Assembly (NCBI GenBank): GCA_031277095.1
Contig: JAISLU010000043.1
Location: 1-48,143, forward strand
DNA: 48,143 bases
Reading direction: 5' to 3'
DNA from: Synergistaceae bacterium
Lineage (GTDB): Bacteria; Synergistota; Synergistia; Synergistales; Aminobacteriaceae
In this document: positions 7,628 to 17,110 of the stretch, in pieces
Layout of the letters: each line of letters begins with the position of its first letter
Position numbering within the stretch: the first letter of the stretch is position 1
The notes under the pieces: generated by a model
Seen by the model: only the letters and a program-made list of their open reading frames with translations
Told to the model about the DNA's origin: nothing
Databases searched by the model: none
Made by a program: the position numbers and the translations under genes

Positions 7628-8674
7628 ATGAAAAAAATAAGTTTATGGATTTTGTTTGTGTTTCTGGTGTTGTTTTTGTCGGGATTGGGCGTGGGCGCCG
7701 CGGCGTTCTTCATGAAGTTTCCCCATGTGTTCTGGGACCGAATGCTGCCTCTGCCCCACGGAGAATTGAAGGTCGTCGTCGTAAAACCCGGACTGAACGC
7801 CCTTCAGTGCGCCTTGGCCTTTTACGAACAGGGGGCTCTGACGGACTCGCCTGCCGCCTTGGGGCGGTGGATGGTGAGGCTGAAAATCGACCGCAAAATT
7901 CGTCCCGGGCAGTATCGCGTCAAAAAATCGGGAGCTTGGGACATGGCGAGACAGCTTCTGACGGTGCAGCCCATCGCGTCAAGCCTCACCCTGATACCGG
8001 GCATGGATATTTTTTCGTTGAGGGGAATTTTCGACGGCCTGGACAATACGGCCTTCCCGAAAAGCGGCGACTTGCTCCGGCAGGCCGTACTCGACGATCG
8101 AAATTATCCCGAGCCCATGCGGGAATTTTTGCCCGAAAGCGAAGAATCGCGCATCGCGTTTTTGCTGCCGGAGACGTACTTCGTCGTCGAAGAATCTCCC
8201 AAAGAGCTTGTCCACGTCGCCAGCCACACCTGGTGGGAGAAATACGGAGACAAATCCCTTTCCATGACCTCGAAGGACTTGGAGAAAACGGCGATCATCG
8301 CCTCTATCGTTCAGAGAGAGGCCCTTTGGGACGAGGAACGGGCGGTCATCGCGGGGGTCGTGGCGAACAGGCTCGAAAAAAACATGCTGCTCCAGATCGA
8401 CGCGACGGTCATTTACGCGTGGAAACGCAAAGGGAAAGTTTTGACGAGGGTCCTGTACAGTGATCTCGATCTGAACTCGCCGTATAATACTTACGTCGTA
8501 CCAGGACTTCCGCCTGCACCGATTTGTATTCCATCCGCCGAATCGTGGGAAGCCGCCCTGGCGCCGGAAAAAAATTTCTATTATTATTACGTTGCGCGTA
8601 AAGACGGCTATCACTACTTTGCCAAAAACTACGACGAACACCGCCGCAACATCAAAAAAGCGAGGATGGAATAG
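7628..8674 (+). CDS. mltG: Endolytic murein transglycosylase MltG (YceG-like)
   Basis: An inner-membrane enzyme that cuts nascent glycan strands and helps set their length. One N-terminal membrane helix (about residues 5-29) is followed by a LysM-like region and the YceG domain. The signature IIASIVQREALWDEE and AGVVANRL contains the predicted catalytic Glu231. The C-terminus has the usual SPYNTYVVPGLPPAPIC and YYYVARKDGYHYFA motifs. Length (348 residues) is normal. It ends 11 bases before ftsK, so peptidoglycan processing and division genes are clustered here. Confidence 0.95.
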   Translation: MKKISLWILFVFLVLFLSGLGVGAAAFFMKFPHVFWDRMLPLPHGELKVVVVKPGLNALQCALAFYEQGALTDSPAALGRWMVRLKIDRKIRPGQYRVKKSGAWDMARQLLTVQPIASSLTLIPGMDIFSLRGIFDGLDNTAFPKSGDLLRQAVLDDRNYPEPMREFLPESEESRIAFLLPETYFVVEESPKELVHVASHTWWEKYGDKSLSMTSKDLEKTAIIASIVQREALWDEERAVIAGVVANRLEKNMLLQIDATVIYAWKRKGKVLTRVLYSDLDLNSPYNTYVVPGLPPAPICIPSAESWEAALAPEKNFYYYYVARKDGYHYFAKNYDEHRRNIKKARME

Positions 8675-8685
8675 GAGGACCATAT

Positions 8686-11568
8686 ATGGCGTCTCGAAAT
8701 AGAAAAACAAGAGCTTCCGATGGACACGGAGGATGGTTCGAGCTTGTCGTCTTCGTTTTTATGTTGGGGATCGTTTATTTGATCGGAGCCCTGATAAACA
8801 GCCCGTGGACGGGGGCAAGAGGCCAAGCGGCAGGCGAATTCCTGCGCGGAACGGGAGGAGGGGCCCTTATCGTTCCCTTGCTGTTTCTGCTCTATCTCTG
8901 TGTCGCCTGGTTTGCCAGAAGCAGAATCCCCAAGCCTCTGGGACAGATTTTAGGAACGCTGCAACTGTACTTCGCCACGGCCTTCATTCTGGGCTTGTTC
9001 CGGCGCGCGGGAGGAAATTTATCCTGGGCTTTGGCCGAGCCGGGCAAGGTAGGCGACGTGTTGTCCGAATTTTTCATCTTGAACTTGGGAGCCCTGGGGA
9101 CGATCATCATGGCCGTTGCCGCCCTCGCCGCGGCGGCTGTCTTGTTTGGCTCGAAGCTGCCCCTCCGCCTCTTCCAGGTCCTTGCGGCCCGTTCTTTGGC
9201 GAAGAAGCCGGAAAGAACCGTCAGAGACAGAAAAGTACGCGAAAGAGAAATACGGGAAATACGGGAAATGGGAGAGGCGCGGGAAAAGGCAGTACGGGGA
9301 AAATCCCGGGAGTTTAGAAGCGAAGCCCGCACTTCAGCGGCTGTCGTGCCCGACGAGGATTTTTTGTCGGCTTCTTTCTCTGTCGCTTCACCTTCCTTCG
9401 AGCGTGAAGCGGTCCTGACCTCCATGCCCATCGACGGGTTGGTCATCGTGGGGGACGACCTGATCAGTCCCGTCGACTACGCGGCAACACCCGATCTCCC
9501 GGAACCCCAGCCGGCCGTCGAGCCCGACATTCTTGTCTCTGGAACCTCCGAGCCCTCGAAAACAGATACGCTAACCCTTCTCCCCGAAAAAGTTCCGGAT
9601 TCTCCAGATTCTCCGGCACCCCCCCGCCCCGAGCCGGAGCCCGAAGAAGCCCCGCCGGAAAAAAGCCAAACCGCGACGGACATACTGGAGGAGCTTCTGG
9701 CCTCTTTGGATGCGGAAAAGCCCCTTGTGGAATCCTCCCAGCCCAGGCCGGGGGACTACAAACCTCCCCTGCCGCCCACAGCGGCGCTGGACCCGGAACA
9801 GATCATCGAGATACCCGCCCCGCCCGAACTCACGCTGGATGAACAGGCATTGGAGCTGAAGGACTTGCTCGGCTCCAGTTCCCCCAAAACTTCCGTAAAA
9901 ACTTCCCTAAAAATTTCCATCGAAGATGAAGATTTAAGCAAAGATAAAGACATGGAGCATAGAAGCATAGAGAATAGAAGCATAGATCATGCAAGCATGA
10001 ATCATGTAAGCATGGATCGCGGGGGGTTGTCCTCCGCCGTGCAGGAGGCTTTTCCCGACGTGAACCTTCCTCGGGAAGTGGGGGACGTGCCTTTGCTCTC
10101 CCTGTCTTTTCCTCCGCCTTTGGATATTTTCGGCCCCGCCGTCAAAGACGACGACGAAGACGAGGGTTACGCTCTGGCCGACGAACAGGCCAAGACCATC
10201 GTCGAAACCCTTCAGAATTTCGGAGTCAAAGCCAGCGTGGCGCACATCGTCATCGGCCCCTCCGTGATTCAGTTTCAGTTGGAGCTGGCCCCGGGCATCA
10301 AAGTCAGCAAGGTCTCCGGGCTCGCCAACGACCTGACAATGGCTCTGGCCGTCGTTTCCGTCCGCGTGGAGGCCCCTATTTTGGGGCAGCGCTACGTGGG
10401 AATCGAAATACCCAACACCAAGCGCAGGGGTATCACTCTCCGCTCCATCATGGAGTCCGAGGAATTCCGGCAAAGCGAGTACGCGCTCCCTCTTCCTATG
10501 GGCGTGAGGGTCGACTCCAAGCACCTGGTCTGCGGACTGGAGGATATGCCCCACCTGCTGGTTGCCGGAACGACGGGGTCCGGCAAAAGCGTTTTCACCA
10601 ACACCTGCATTTTGGGCATGTGTTCCCAGCGTTCTCCAGAGGAGCTGAAGCTCATTCTGGTGGACCCCAAGCACGTGGAGTTTGCCATTTACGAGGGTCT
10701 GCCGCATCTTTTGGCGCGCCCCGTCTCCGACCCCAAAAAGGCCATCGCCGCCCTCGCCTGGGCTGTGCAGGAAATGGAAACCCGCTCGGAGGCCTTCGCC
10801 CGCGCCAAGGTTCGCAACCTGGCGTCCTACAACGAAAAAACCTTGCCCAAGCACAAGTTTCCCCATATTGTGGTGGTCGTGGACGAACTCGCCGATCTGA
10901 TGTACACGGCGGGCAAAGAGGTGGAGGGCCTTATAGCCCGCCTCGCCCAAAAGGCGCGCGCCGCGGGGATACACCTCATTCTGGCGACCCAGCGTCCCTC
11001 CGTCGACGTGATCACGGGGCTCATCAAGGCCAACGTTCCGGCTCGCGTCGCCTTCGCAGTGCCCTCCCAGACCGATTCCCGCACGATCATCGACGTGGGG
11101 GGAGCCGAAAAGCTCCTGGGCAAGGGAGATATGCTTTTTTACAGCACCCGGTACCCGCGCCCGCTCCGCCTGCAGGCCTCCTTCGTCACGGAGGAGCGCA
11201 CTCTCGAGTTTGTGGAGTACATGAGGAACGCCTTTGGGGAACCGGACTACATCGAGTTCGAGGACCCTGCCAACGGCGGCGGGGTCAATGGAGAACGCTC
11301 CGGCTCCAGTATCGTGGACGACCCAAAGTTGGAGGAGGCGATCAAGGTCGTTATGGATACGGGTATCGCATCGGCCAGCGGCCTGCAGCGATATCTCAAC
11401 GTGGGATATCCCCGGGCGGGGCGCCTGATCACGGGCTTGGAACAACTGGGCATCGTGGGGCCGCAGCCTGCGAACTCCTCCAAACCCCGCGAGATCTTGA
11501 TGGACGAGGAAAGCGCCCTCGACGTGCTGGAGCGCGCGCGGAACGGCAGCCCCCCCGAAGAAGATTGA
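8686..11568 (+). CDS. ftsK: DNA translocase FtsK/SpoIIIE
   Basis: A septum-located ATP-driven DNA pump for chromosome segregation. ATG 8686 follows AGGAGG. The N-terminus (about residues 1-170) has roughly four membrane helices. A long, charged, proline-rich linker with short repeats follows (about 175-500). The motor has Walker A GTTGSGKS (628-635, Lys634) and Walker B VVVVDE (Asp733, Glu734). A winged-helix gamma domain (from about 877) contains SGLQRYLNVGYPRAGRL, which in other FtsK proteins reads orienting DNA octamers. At 960 residues it is slightly long, owing to the linker. The gene follows mltG by 11 bases. Confidence 0.95.
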   Translation: MASRNRKTRASDGHGGWFELVVFVFMLGIVYLIGALINSPWTGARGQAAGEFLRGTGGGALIVPLLFLLYLCVAWFARSRIPKPLGQILGTLQLYFATAFILGLFRRAGGNLSWALAEPGKVGDVLSEFFILNLGALGTIIMAVAALAAAAVLFGSKLPLRLFQVLAARSLAKKPERTVRDRKVREREIREIREMGEAREKAVRGKSREFRSEARTSAAVVPDEDFLSASFSVASPSFEREAVLTSMPIDGLVIVGDDLISPVDYAATPDLPEPQPAVEPDILVSGTSEPSKTDTLTLLPEKVPDSPDSPAPPRPEPEPEEAPPEKSQTATDILEELLASLDAEKPLVESSQPRPGDYKPPLPPTAALDPEQIIEIPAPPELTLDEQALELKDLLGSSSPKTSVKTSLKISIEDEDLSKDKDMEHRSIENRSIDHASMNHVSMDRGGLSSAVQEAFPDVNLPREVGDVPLLSLSFPPPLDIFGPAVKDDDEDEGYALADEQAKTIVETLQNFGVKASVAHIVIGPSVIQFQLELAPGIKVSKVSGLANDLTMALAVVSVRVEAPILGQRYVGIEIPNTKRRGITLRSIMESEEFRQSEYALPLPMGVRVDSKHLVCGLEDMPHLLVAGTTGSGKSVFTNTCILGMCSQRSPEELKLILVDPKHVEFAIYEGLPHLLARPVSDPKKAIAALAWAVQEMETRSEAFARAKVRNLASYNEKTLPKHKFPHIVVVVDELADLMYTAGKEVEGLIARLAQKARAAGIHLILATQRPSVDVITGLIKANVPARVAFAVPSQTDSRTIIDVGGAEKLLGKGDMLFYSTRYPRPLRLQASFVTEERTLEFVEYMRNAFGEPDYIEFEDPANGGGVNGERSGSSIVDDPKLEEAIKVVMDTGIASASGLQRYLNVGYPRAGRLITGLEQLGIVGPQPANSSKPREILMDEESALDVLERARNGSPPEED
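9957..10020 (+). repeat. About 15-bp degenerate repeat in the ftsK linker
   Basis: AAGCATAGA/AAGCATGGA cores recur four times, encoding His/Asn-Arg/Ala-Ser-Ile/Met units, in frame, in the linker between membrane and motor domains. Similar repeats (CTTCCxTAAAAA) precede it at about 9892-9920. Confidence 0.75.
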
Positions 11569-11604
11569 CAGAAGAATGACAGAGGCATGACAGAGAAATG
11601 ACGA
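11566..11604 (+). repeat. Tandem TGACAGA repeat at the ftsK-thiN junction
   Basis: Four imperfect copies of an 11- to 12-bp unit (ATGACAGAGGC type) run from the ftsK stop codon into the thiN start region. They blur which ATG is the real start. Confidence 0.65.
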
Positions 11605-12353
11605 AAAGAGCGACAGCAAAGAGCAACGGTGCCATGCCTCAAAAATTTTCCTTATCTCGAAGTTTTTCGTTGCCTCAAATGGAGGTGACGTTCGGGCACG
11701 ACGTGGGCGTAAACCAGATGCTGGTGTTGGGCGGTCGGGTGCCGGAGGTGACGTGGCTGCGTTCCGTGGCCTCCGGCAAGGTCGTTTGGGCCGCCGACCG
11801 GGGCGCGGAGGTGTGCCGGGCCGCCGGAATATCCCCGGCCCGCGCTCTGGGCGATTTCGACAGCATCGGCGAAGAGGGCGAGGCGTGGCTGAAACTTCTC
11901 GGCGTAGAAACCGAGCGATACCCGGCGGACAAGGACTACACGGATTTCCAGCTTTGCCTGAACCGCGCCAAGGGAAACTTGCTGGTGACGGGATGCTGGG
12001 GCGGACGCTTCGACCACGCTTTCGCCAACGTTTTTTCCGTTTTGTGGGGCAGAGAGTGGGGCGCGGACGTCCGGGCCTTTGCCGACGAATCGGAGATACT
12101 GATCCCCATCCTGGGAGAGACGGAGCTGACCCTTGCCTTCCGGGAACGTCCCCTGGCCCTTTCCCTTCTGCCTCTCGGCGCTCTCTGCCAGGGCGTGACC
12201 CTCCGCGGCACCCGGTGGGAGCTGAGCGGAGCCGAGCTTTCCCTGGGACGCCCCTACGCGGTCAGCAACGTGCCGGTGAGCGACCGCGTAACGGTGAAAA
12301 TCGAGAAAGGAAGCGTCGGAGTTTATTGTCTTTTCGGAGAAATCGGGCTATAG
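11598..12353 (+). CDS. thiN: Thiamine pyrophosphokinase
   Basis: Transfers pyrophosphate from ATP to thiamine to make thiamine diphosphate. Family motifs are clear: AADRGAEVC, ALGDFDSI, PADKDYTDFQLCL (substrate and metal-binding Asp residues) and GCWGGRFDHAFAN. The start is uncertain. ATG 11598 lies inside a small repeat (GACAGA units) with a weak ribosome site; ATG 11634 and ATG 11679 are alternatives. From 11598 the protein has 251 residues, about 30 more than typical, so one of the later starts is possible. The product supplies the cofactor of Dxs, encoded further along, though the two are not in one operon. Confidence 0.9.
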   Translation: MTKRATAKSNGAMPQKFSLSRSFSLPQMEVTFGHDVGVNQMLVLGGRVPEVTWLRSVASGKVVWAADRGAEVCRAAGISPARALGDFDSIGEEGEAWLKLLGVETERYPADKDYTDFQLCLNRAKGNLLVTGCWGGRFDHAFANVFSVLWGREWGADVRAFADESEILIPILGETELTLAFRERPLALSLLPLGALCQGVTLRGTRWELSGAELSLGRPYAVSNVPVSDRVTVKIEKGSVGVYCLFGEIGL

Positions 12354-12418
12354 TTTTGCGATGTCGCCGATTGGTTGCAAGACTTGTCCCATAATCTGTT
12401 GCATGTTGGGAGGATCCC

Positions 12419-13534
12419 ATGATTCCATTCAATAAACCTTTTCTGACGGGAAACGAACGCATTTACATAGAAGAAGTTTTGAAAAACGGCCATTTCTCGG
12501 GCAACAATTTTTTCTCGAAAAAATGCGCCTCCTGGCTGGAGGAACATACTCTTTGCGCCAAGGCGATTCTCGTCCCCTCCGGGACGGCGGCTTTGGAGAT
12601 GATGATGATCCTGGCAAATCTCGGCCCGGGCGACGAGGTCATTTTACCTTCCTTCACTTTCAGCTCCACGGCCAACGCCGTTGTCTTGAGGGGCGCAACG
12701 CCTGTTTTCGTCGACATCAGGCCGGACACGATGAACATCGACGAAAATTTGATCGAGAAAGCCGTCACGTCCAGAACGAAAGCCCTATGTCCCGTATACT
12801 ACGCGGGCGCGGCCTGCGACATGGAAGCGATCGAGTCTTTGGCGAAGCAGTACGGCCTTCTGATATTGCCCGACGCGGCGCAGGCGTTGGGTTCCGTCTA
12901 CAAAGGGCGGCCCCTCTGTTCTTACGGGCAGATGGCGGCCCTGAGTTTTCACGAGACAAAGAACGTCCACTGCGGCGAAGGAGGCGCGCTTCTCGTCAAC
13001 GACCCCGGTTTTGTGGAGCGGGCGGAGATCGTCATGGAGAAGGGGACCGACCGCAGCAAATTTTTCCGGGGAGAAATAGATAAGTACTCCTGGGTGGACA
13101 TCGGGTCATCTTTTCTCATGAACGAGGTCACGGCCGCTTTTTTGTACGCCCAGCTCGAAGGGGCGGAGGAAATTATCGAGCGCCGGCTCGAACTTTGGAC
13201 CTATTATTACCGGTCGCTGGAGTCCTTGGAAAAAGAGGGGAAACTTCGCCGGCTGACGCCGGGCTGTACTCACAACGGTCATATTTTCGGAATTTTACTG
13301 AACGACACCGCGGCGAGGGATCGTTTGATGTATGCCCTGAAAAATAAAGGGATCGGAACCGTTTTTCATTACGTTCCCCTCCACGACGCTCCGATGGGTT
13401 TGAATTTTTCCTCGCGCGCTCTTCCGGCAGCGACGGAGTACGCGGCGCGTCTTCTGCGGCTGCCCCTTTACGCGGAGTTGACTTCTCGTGAAATAGCCCA
13501 TGTGGTGGACGCCATACACGAGGTTTTATCGTGA
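12419..13534 (+). CDS. wecE: WecE/RffA-type sugar-nucleotide aminotransferase
   Basis: A PLP-dependent DegT/DnrJ/EryC1 aminotransferase closely resembling WecE, which converts dTDP-4-keto-6-deoxyglucose to dTDP-4-amino-4,6-dideoxygalactose (Fuc4N). Similarity to E. coli WecE, judged from memory, runs end to end: MIPFNKPFLTG, FVDIRPDTMNIDE, PVYYAGAACDM, DAAQALGS, then SFHETKN with the PLP lysine, and REKGT/MEKGTDRSKFFRG. ATG 12419 follows GGGAGG. It has 371 residues, normal length. No other dTDP-sugar gene is nearby, so partners must lie elsewhere. It likely serves surface glycan synthesis. It is the last host-like gene before the AT-rich island. Confidence 0.88.
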   Translation: MIPFNKPFLTGNERIYIEEVLKNGHFSGNNFFSKKCASWLEEHTLCAKAILVPSGTAALEMMMILANLGPGDEVILPSFTFSSTANAVVLRGATPVFVDIRPDTMNIDENLIEKAVTSRTKALCPVYYAGAACDMEAIESLAKQYGLLILPDAAQALGSVYKGRPLCSYGQMAALSFHETKNVHCGEGGALLVNDPGFVERAEIVMEKGTDRSKFFRGEIDKYSWVDIGSSFLMNEVTAAFLYAQLEGAEEIIERRLELWTYYYRSLESLEKEGKLRRLTPGCTHNGHIFGILLNDTAARDRLMYALKNKGIGTVFHYVPLHDAPMGLNFSSRALPAATEYAARLLRLPLYAELTSREIAHVVDAIHEVLS

Positions 13535-13565
13535 AAATTTTCGCGGCCACAGGGGGACAGTAAGG

Positions 13566-13679
13566 GTGTCCATCGTGAAGTGGAATCCGAAGGAAGCTAA
13601 AGGCAAAGCACTGACTCTACTGCGTACTTGGACAGAATATGTTGGGCGAGCAGATGATAATCGTTACGAATGCGTTTAA
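13566..13679 (+). pseudogene. Short plasmid-type ORF, probably a fragment
   Basis: GTG 13566 opens 37 codons (VSIVKWNPKEAKGKALTL, then an RTWTEYVGRADDNRYECV ending). It overlaps the next ORF by 41 bases in another frame. Together they look like pieces of a plasmid or mobile-element protein after frame damage. No confident family match is made from the sequence. Confidence 0.35.
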
Positions 13680-13857
13680 TAGAAAGAATTACAGCGGTTT
13701 GCTTCTCGGAGCTATCGAAAAGAACGGGCATTTTTACGCTGCGCAGTGCATTGGTGACAATTATGTTCTTCTCCACGACGCATCCAAAGATCTCACGAAG
13801 CTCAAAACACTGACAGGGCAGAAGGTCGAAATAGCGAGCAACAATGGATGTATTTAA
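13639..13857 (+). pseudogene. KfrB-like domain fragment
   Basis: A 72-codon ORF with the pattern RKNYSGLLLGAIEKNGHFYAA, a Gly-rich turn, then VLLHDASKDLTKL and GQKVEIA. This spacing (YSGxxxG, HD, GxxVxI) resembles the KfrB domain found at the ends of plasmid proteins. The ribosome site is weak and the preceding frame is broken at 13679. It is probably the surviving tail of a larger mobile-element gene that marks the left edge of the island. The product may not be made. Confidence 0.35.
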
Positions 13858-13941
13858 AATATTGTTGATTCTCGGTGCTGGCCGAACGATTTAAGCGAAA
13901 TAGAGGTTAGAGCCAATGATGATTCTCAATGTACTGGAGGA

Positions 13942-13966
13942 GTAAAAACGGAACGCTACGCGTTAA
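13942..13966 (-). terminator. Terminator of the restriction-modification operon
   Basis: On the reverse strand AACGC-GTA-GCGTT is followed by CCGTTTTTAC. It begins immediately after the vsr stop codon, so it ends the three-gene transcript. Confidence 0.65.
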
Positions 13967-14419
13967 TCATAATTCCAAATATTGCAGATTATCCGCTAAA
14001 ATAAAATCCTCAATTTGAGCGATAACCCCACTATGTATTTCATTATCTCGCCACATTCTCCTGACAGTACATTCCCATATTACCAAAACACGTATACCTT
14101 TATTGCACAGTGTTTCATAAACTATAGTATCTCGCTTCTTGTTTGTAGTAAATTTTGAAAGCCAAAAGTTTACATTGGATTTCGGAGTATAGGCATATTG
14201 ACATCCATTGTGCCTATGCCAATAACAACCATGAACAAAAATAGCAACTTTTGCTTTTGTGAGATATATGTCGGGATGTCCTTCTATAACATCATAATTC
14301 ACTCGAAAACGGAATTTATTTTTAAACAAAGCTGAACGAATATACTTTTCTGGTCGCGTATTTTTTGACCGGATTTTGGCCATATTCTTACTTCGTTTTT
14401 CTTTTGATTTTATATCCAC
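13967..14419 (-). CDS. vsr: Very-short-patch repair endonuclease Vsr
   Basis: Nicks DNA beside T:G mismatches left when 5-methylcytosine deaminates; in E. coli it acts at the Dcm site. The protein has 150 residues and reads RSKNMAKIRSKNTRPE, then GHPDIYL with the catalytic Asp, and HGCYWHRHNGCQYA carrying His residues and zinc cysteines. KSNVNFWLSKF and VLVIWEC complete the fold. It starts at GTG 14419, five bases after the endonuclease stop, with AAGGAAA upstream. Its pairing with a Dcm-like methylase makes biological sense: it repairs the mutations that methylation causes. Base composition is AT-rich, unlike the flanking host genes, so it was probably acquired with the other two genes. Confidence 0.93.
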   Translation of the reverse strand: MDIKSKEKRSKNMAKIRSKNTRPEKYIRSALFKNKFRFRVNYDVIEGHPDIYLTKAKVAIFVHGCYWHRHNGCQYAYTPKSNVNFWLSKFTTNKKRDTIVYETLCNKGIRVLVIWECTVRRMWRDNEIHSGVIAQIEDFILADNLQYLEL

Positions 14420-14424
14420 TGAAA

Positions 14425-15666
14425 TCAGTTTCCTTGTCGTTCGAGAACCAATTGAACGAAATCATTCATGCTCATCAACCAATTTTGCTGTTTTTCTGAA
14501 TATGTGTTAAGTATGGCGACTGGAACAACCAATTGAAGATTCTGATTCCGCATTTCATCTGTTTGATTCTCGCTAATCGCTGCTTCCAATGTCAGTAAGT
14601 GCTTATTAGGTATTCTTGAAGCCTCCACAAGAACCTGCCTCCACCGGTCTTTACAGGTGGTTTTTACGCCAAGCATTGTGAGCAGAGCGACGCTGAATGT
14701 ATTATCGTGATATTCAGTTATGCCCGGAAAGATAAAATCCGGCTTGGAATTGTTTTCAGTTACCTTTGTACGGTCAAATCGAATGTTCCTGCTCCCGAAT
14801 ATTTGCTCAACGTGGTTTTCAAGTGCCTGTCCTACCCGGCTTTTACGGCGGTTCTGAATGGAAAGCGAGTAGCTGAGGAATCCATCAACGTCAACATCCG
14901 GCGTACTATTAGAATCTCCTTGGATAAAAAACCCCCCCGATGACAACTGTTCTGCTATCCAATACTTTTCTAAAGTTCGGAAAAGTATTTCCTCGCGCTC
15001 CATCCAGCCCATGAGTACAGCATCAGGGTTGTCTAACGGTGAAATATCGCTTAACGTGGAACGAGCATAGGCCGAAAAATCTTTTGCCTTAGGGAAATGC
15101 CCATCAAACCGACGAAGCATTTCTTCAAGGTATGTATCCTCGCGTTCTTCAACCATGATACCGATTTGTTCAAGGATAAATCTTGACGCAAAAGCGATAC
15201 GATCCTGTTCGCTCTCAAGTTCTTCACGTATGGAAAAGCCCGGATGATCAACATCGCTTATTCCGAAAAGCCAGTGAATTTGGTTGGCAATAGTCGATCC
15301 ACTTTCCGCTATGATGACCAACACCGTATTGTCCGGCTTTAAGCCAATAAAAAGTTCATCTCCGGCAGACGCACAAATGGAAACGGCGGTTGTCGGAAAG
15401 TACATTCGATATTCTGTCCTCGTTGGGTGGTTTTCTCTCGCATCATACCAAGTCAGAAAACCATCATCAGTCGGAGGGTCATCGTCAGTATCGCAGAGGT
15501 AAATAAATCGCGTGGAAAATGTCCGTTTCTCTGTGCCAAATATCTTTTTAAGTGGGGCTACTCCGTTAAATTCATGCTGATTACTCGTGGCCGGATCAGC
15601 TTCAACAGCACTCAATATCTTTGCAGCTACACCTTTGAAATATTGAGAAAGATAACCTTGCCTCAT
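14425..15666 (-). CDS. Type II restriction endonuclease with EcoRII C-terminal domain
   Basis: A 413-residue nuclease. Residues from about 265 onward match the EcoRII catalytic domain: [14 protein letters not shown], then KPDFIFPG, a Tyr nine residues later in place, and [15 protein letters not shown]. The last stretch holds the lysines of the PD-(D/E)XK-like active site. EcoRII and its relatives cut at CCWGG, so this is the predicted target. The N-terminal 180 residues ([43 protein letters not shown]) do not look like EcoRII's effector domain as I recall it and may form a different regulatory or DNA-binding module. The ATG overlaps the methylase stop codon (ATGA), so nuclease translation is coupled to methylase translation. 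Confidence 0.88.
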   Translation of the reverse strand: MRQGYLSQYFKGVAAKILSAVEADPATSNQHEFNGVAPLKKIFGTEKRTFSTRFIYLCDTDDDPPTDDGFLTWYDARENHPTRTEYRMYFPTTAVSICASAGDELFIGLKPDNTVLVIIAESGSTIANQIHWLFGISDVDHPGFSIREELESEQDRIAFASRFILEQIGIMVEEREDTYLEEMLRRFDGHFPKAKDFSAYARSTLSDISPLDNPDAVLMGWMEREEILFRTLEKYWIAEQLSSGGFFIQGDSNSTPDVDVDGFLSYSLSIQNRRKSRVGQALENHVEQIFGSRNIRFDRTKVTENNSKPDFIFPGITEYHDNTFSVALLTMLGVKTTCKDRWRQVLVEASRIPNKHLLTLEAAISENQTDEMRNQNLQLVVPVAILNTYSEKQQNWLMSMNDFVQLVLERQGN

Positions 15667-16727
15667 GCATTAACTGCCTTCTTCTCGATAATTAACTGTT
15701 GCTCCTTACTCTTCCGTATGATACTCTCTTCAATACACGGCTTCATAGCTTTTGCGACCGCTTTAATAACTGGGACGACTACTGAGTTACCGAATTGTTT
15801 ATAAGCTTGTGTGTCGGAAACAACAATTTTGTACGAATCATCAAATCCCATTAGCCGAGCACATTCTCGTGGAGTCAGTCGGCGAGGGTTACTTTTAGTA
15901 TCTTTGGAAATCAATATTTCCGATCCGTCTTTATAATATCTTGCAGATAAAGTACGGGCAACATCTTCCCCTGTTACCAGACCGTATCCGAAGCCATTGC
16001 CTTTTGCCTTGTGCTTAGCCGCATAGTCCTGTAAATATTGCCACAAGTGATCAGTCAAAACATATTTCGAGTGAACTTTCCCTTTTGCTGTTGTATACGG
16101 TTCCTGATGGCTTTCCGTTCCATCTTCTGGGTGTAGGATACTTTTCAGCAATGGGTGTCCGTTTGGCATTTCAAGATCATCCCACGAAAAATTAGTAGCA
16201 CACTTGAAACCAACAATGATTATCCGTTCTCTATGTTGAGGAACCCACGCTTGTGCGTCAATTACCTTCCAAAAAACCTGATAACCGAGTTCCTGTTCTA
16301 GTGTATTCCTTATGACTTCAAAAGTTCTTCCGCCGTTATGGGATACAAGATTTTTTACGTTTTCCAACAGAAAAGCCTTAGGGCGCTTTGCAGCTATTAT
16401 TCGAGCCACATCAAAAAACAAAGTCCCCTGTGTCGTACATTCAAATCCATGTGGGCGACCAAGAGCATTCTTTTTTGAAACTCCCGCTATAGAAAAAGGC
16501 TGACATGGAAAGCCTGCTAACAAAACATCGTGGTCAGGCACATCTTCGGCCGGATAGGGAACAATATCACCAACGAAATTTTCCTCAATTCCAAAATTGG
16601 CTTGATAGGTTTTTTTTGACCATTCATTCCATTCGCTTGTAAAAACACAGTGCCCCTCCACGGATTCAAAACCCAACCGGATACCACCGATTCCTGCAAA
16701 TAAATCTATGAAAGTGAAATCGGCCAT
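15663..16727 (-). CDS. dcm: DNA (cytosine-5) methyltransferase, Dcm/M.EcoRII-like
   Basis: Methylates cytosine at C5 and protects against the adjacent nuclease. Motifs in order: [15 protein letters not shown] (I, SAM binding), GFPCQPFS (IV, catalytic Cys), LLENVKNL (VI), then the target-recognition region, and [14 protein letters not shown] (IX) and QFGNSVVVP (X). The last two blocks are very like Dcm and M.EcoRII, so the target is probably CCWGG. ATG 16727 is chosen because AAGGAGAG precedes it; an upstream ATG at 16763 would add 12 residues. It lacks the N-terminal helix-turn-helix extension of M.EcoRII, so self-repression by that route is unlikely. First gene of the methylase-nuclease-vsr operon; AT-rich. 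Confidence 0.93.
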   Translation of the reverse strand: MADFTFIDLFAGIGGIRLGFESVEGHCVFTSEWNEWSKKTYQANFGIEENFVGDIVPYPAEDVPDHDVLLAGFPCQPFSIAGVSKKNALGRPHGFECTTQGTLFFDVARIIAAKRPKAFLLENVKNLVSHNGGRTFEVIRNTLEQELGYQVFWKVIDAQAWVPQHRERIIIVGFKCATNFSWDDLEMPNGHPLLKSILHPEDGTESHQEPYTTAKGKVHSKYVLTDHLWQYLQDYAAKHKAKGNGFGYGLVTGEDVARTLSARYYKDGSEILISKDTKSNPRRLTPRECARLMGFDDSYKIVVSDTQAYKQFGNSVVVPVIKAVAKAMKPCIEESIIRKSKEQQLIIEKKAVNA

Positions 16728-16767
16728 GAGTCTCGTCTCTCCTTGTTTTGATGTTGTCATCAAATGC

Positions 16768-16785
16768 AGGTAATACAGCTTACCT
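16768..16785 (-). promoter_or_regulatory. Inverted repeat in the methylase leader
   Basis: AGGTAA-TACAGC-TTACCT is a perfect 6-bp inverted repeat about 40 bases before the methylase start. It may be a small hairpin in the mRNA or a protein-binding site. Confidence 0.4.
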
Positions 16786-16858
16786 ACGACATCAACAACT
16801 ATATAAACCTACTACTAAGACCACAACACTAAACACCCAAGCATAGACCATATACATA

Positions 16859-16888
16859 ATTATAGAGATAACGCAGACATTCTGTCTA
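16859..16888 (-). promoter_or_regulatory. Promoter of the restriction operon with overlapping palindrome
   Basis: Reading on the reverse strand, TAGACA (16888-16883) and a perfect TATAAT (16864-16859) are 18 bases apart. The palindrome AGACA-TTC-TGTCT (16875-16887) covers the -35 element. A protein bound there would block the promoter. Confidence 0.55.
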
Positions 16889-16927
16889 TCTACAAAATAT
16901 AAAAAAACAATCCTTTCCACTCTCGTC

Positions 16928-16938
16928 AGACATTTTGT
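16928..16938. promoter_or_regulatory. Second copy of the GACA-TTY-TGTC palindrome
   Basis: GACA-TTT-TGTC repeats the palindrome that overlaps the -35 element, with centres 52 bases (about five helical turns) apart. Two in-phase copies suggest operators for one regulator. No C-protein gene is seen in the operon. Confidence 0.5.
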
Positions 16939-17110
16939 CATTATTAAGTATATCACAAATCGCTGACGTTTCCGGCCAGCACTTCTACCGCCTTCAGCTT
17001 CGAGCTTGGTGCAAGGTGCGCGTAGCGCATAGGCATCTTCATATTCATATTTGTTCTTCTAAATTAAATCTTGCAATTTGATTCAAGCTGTGTAGGTTAT
17101 ATCAGGAACC

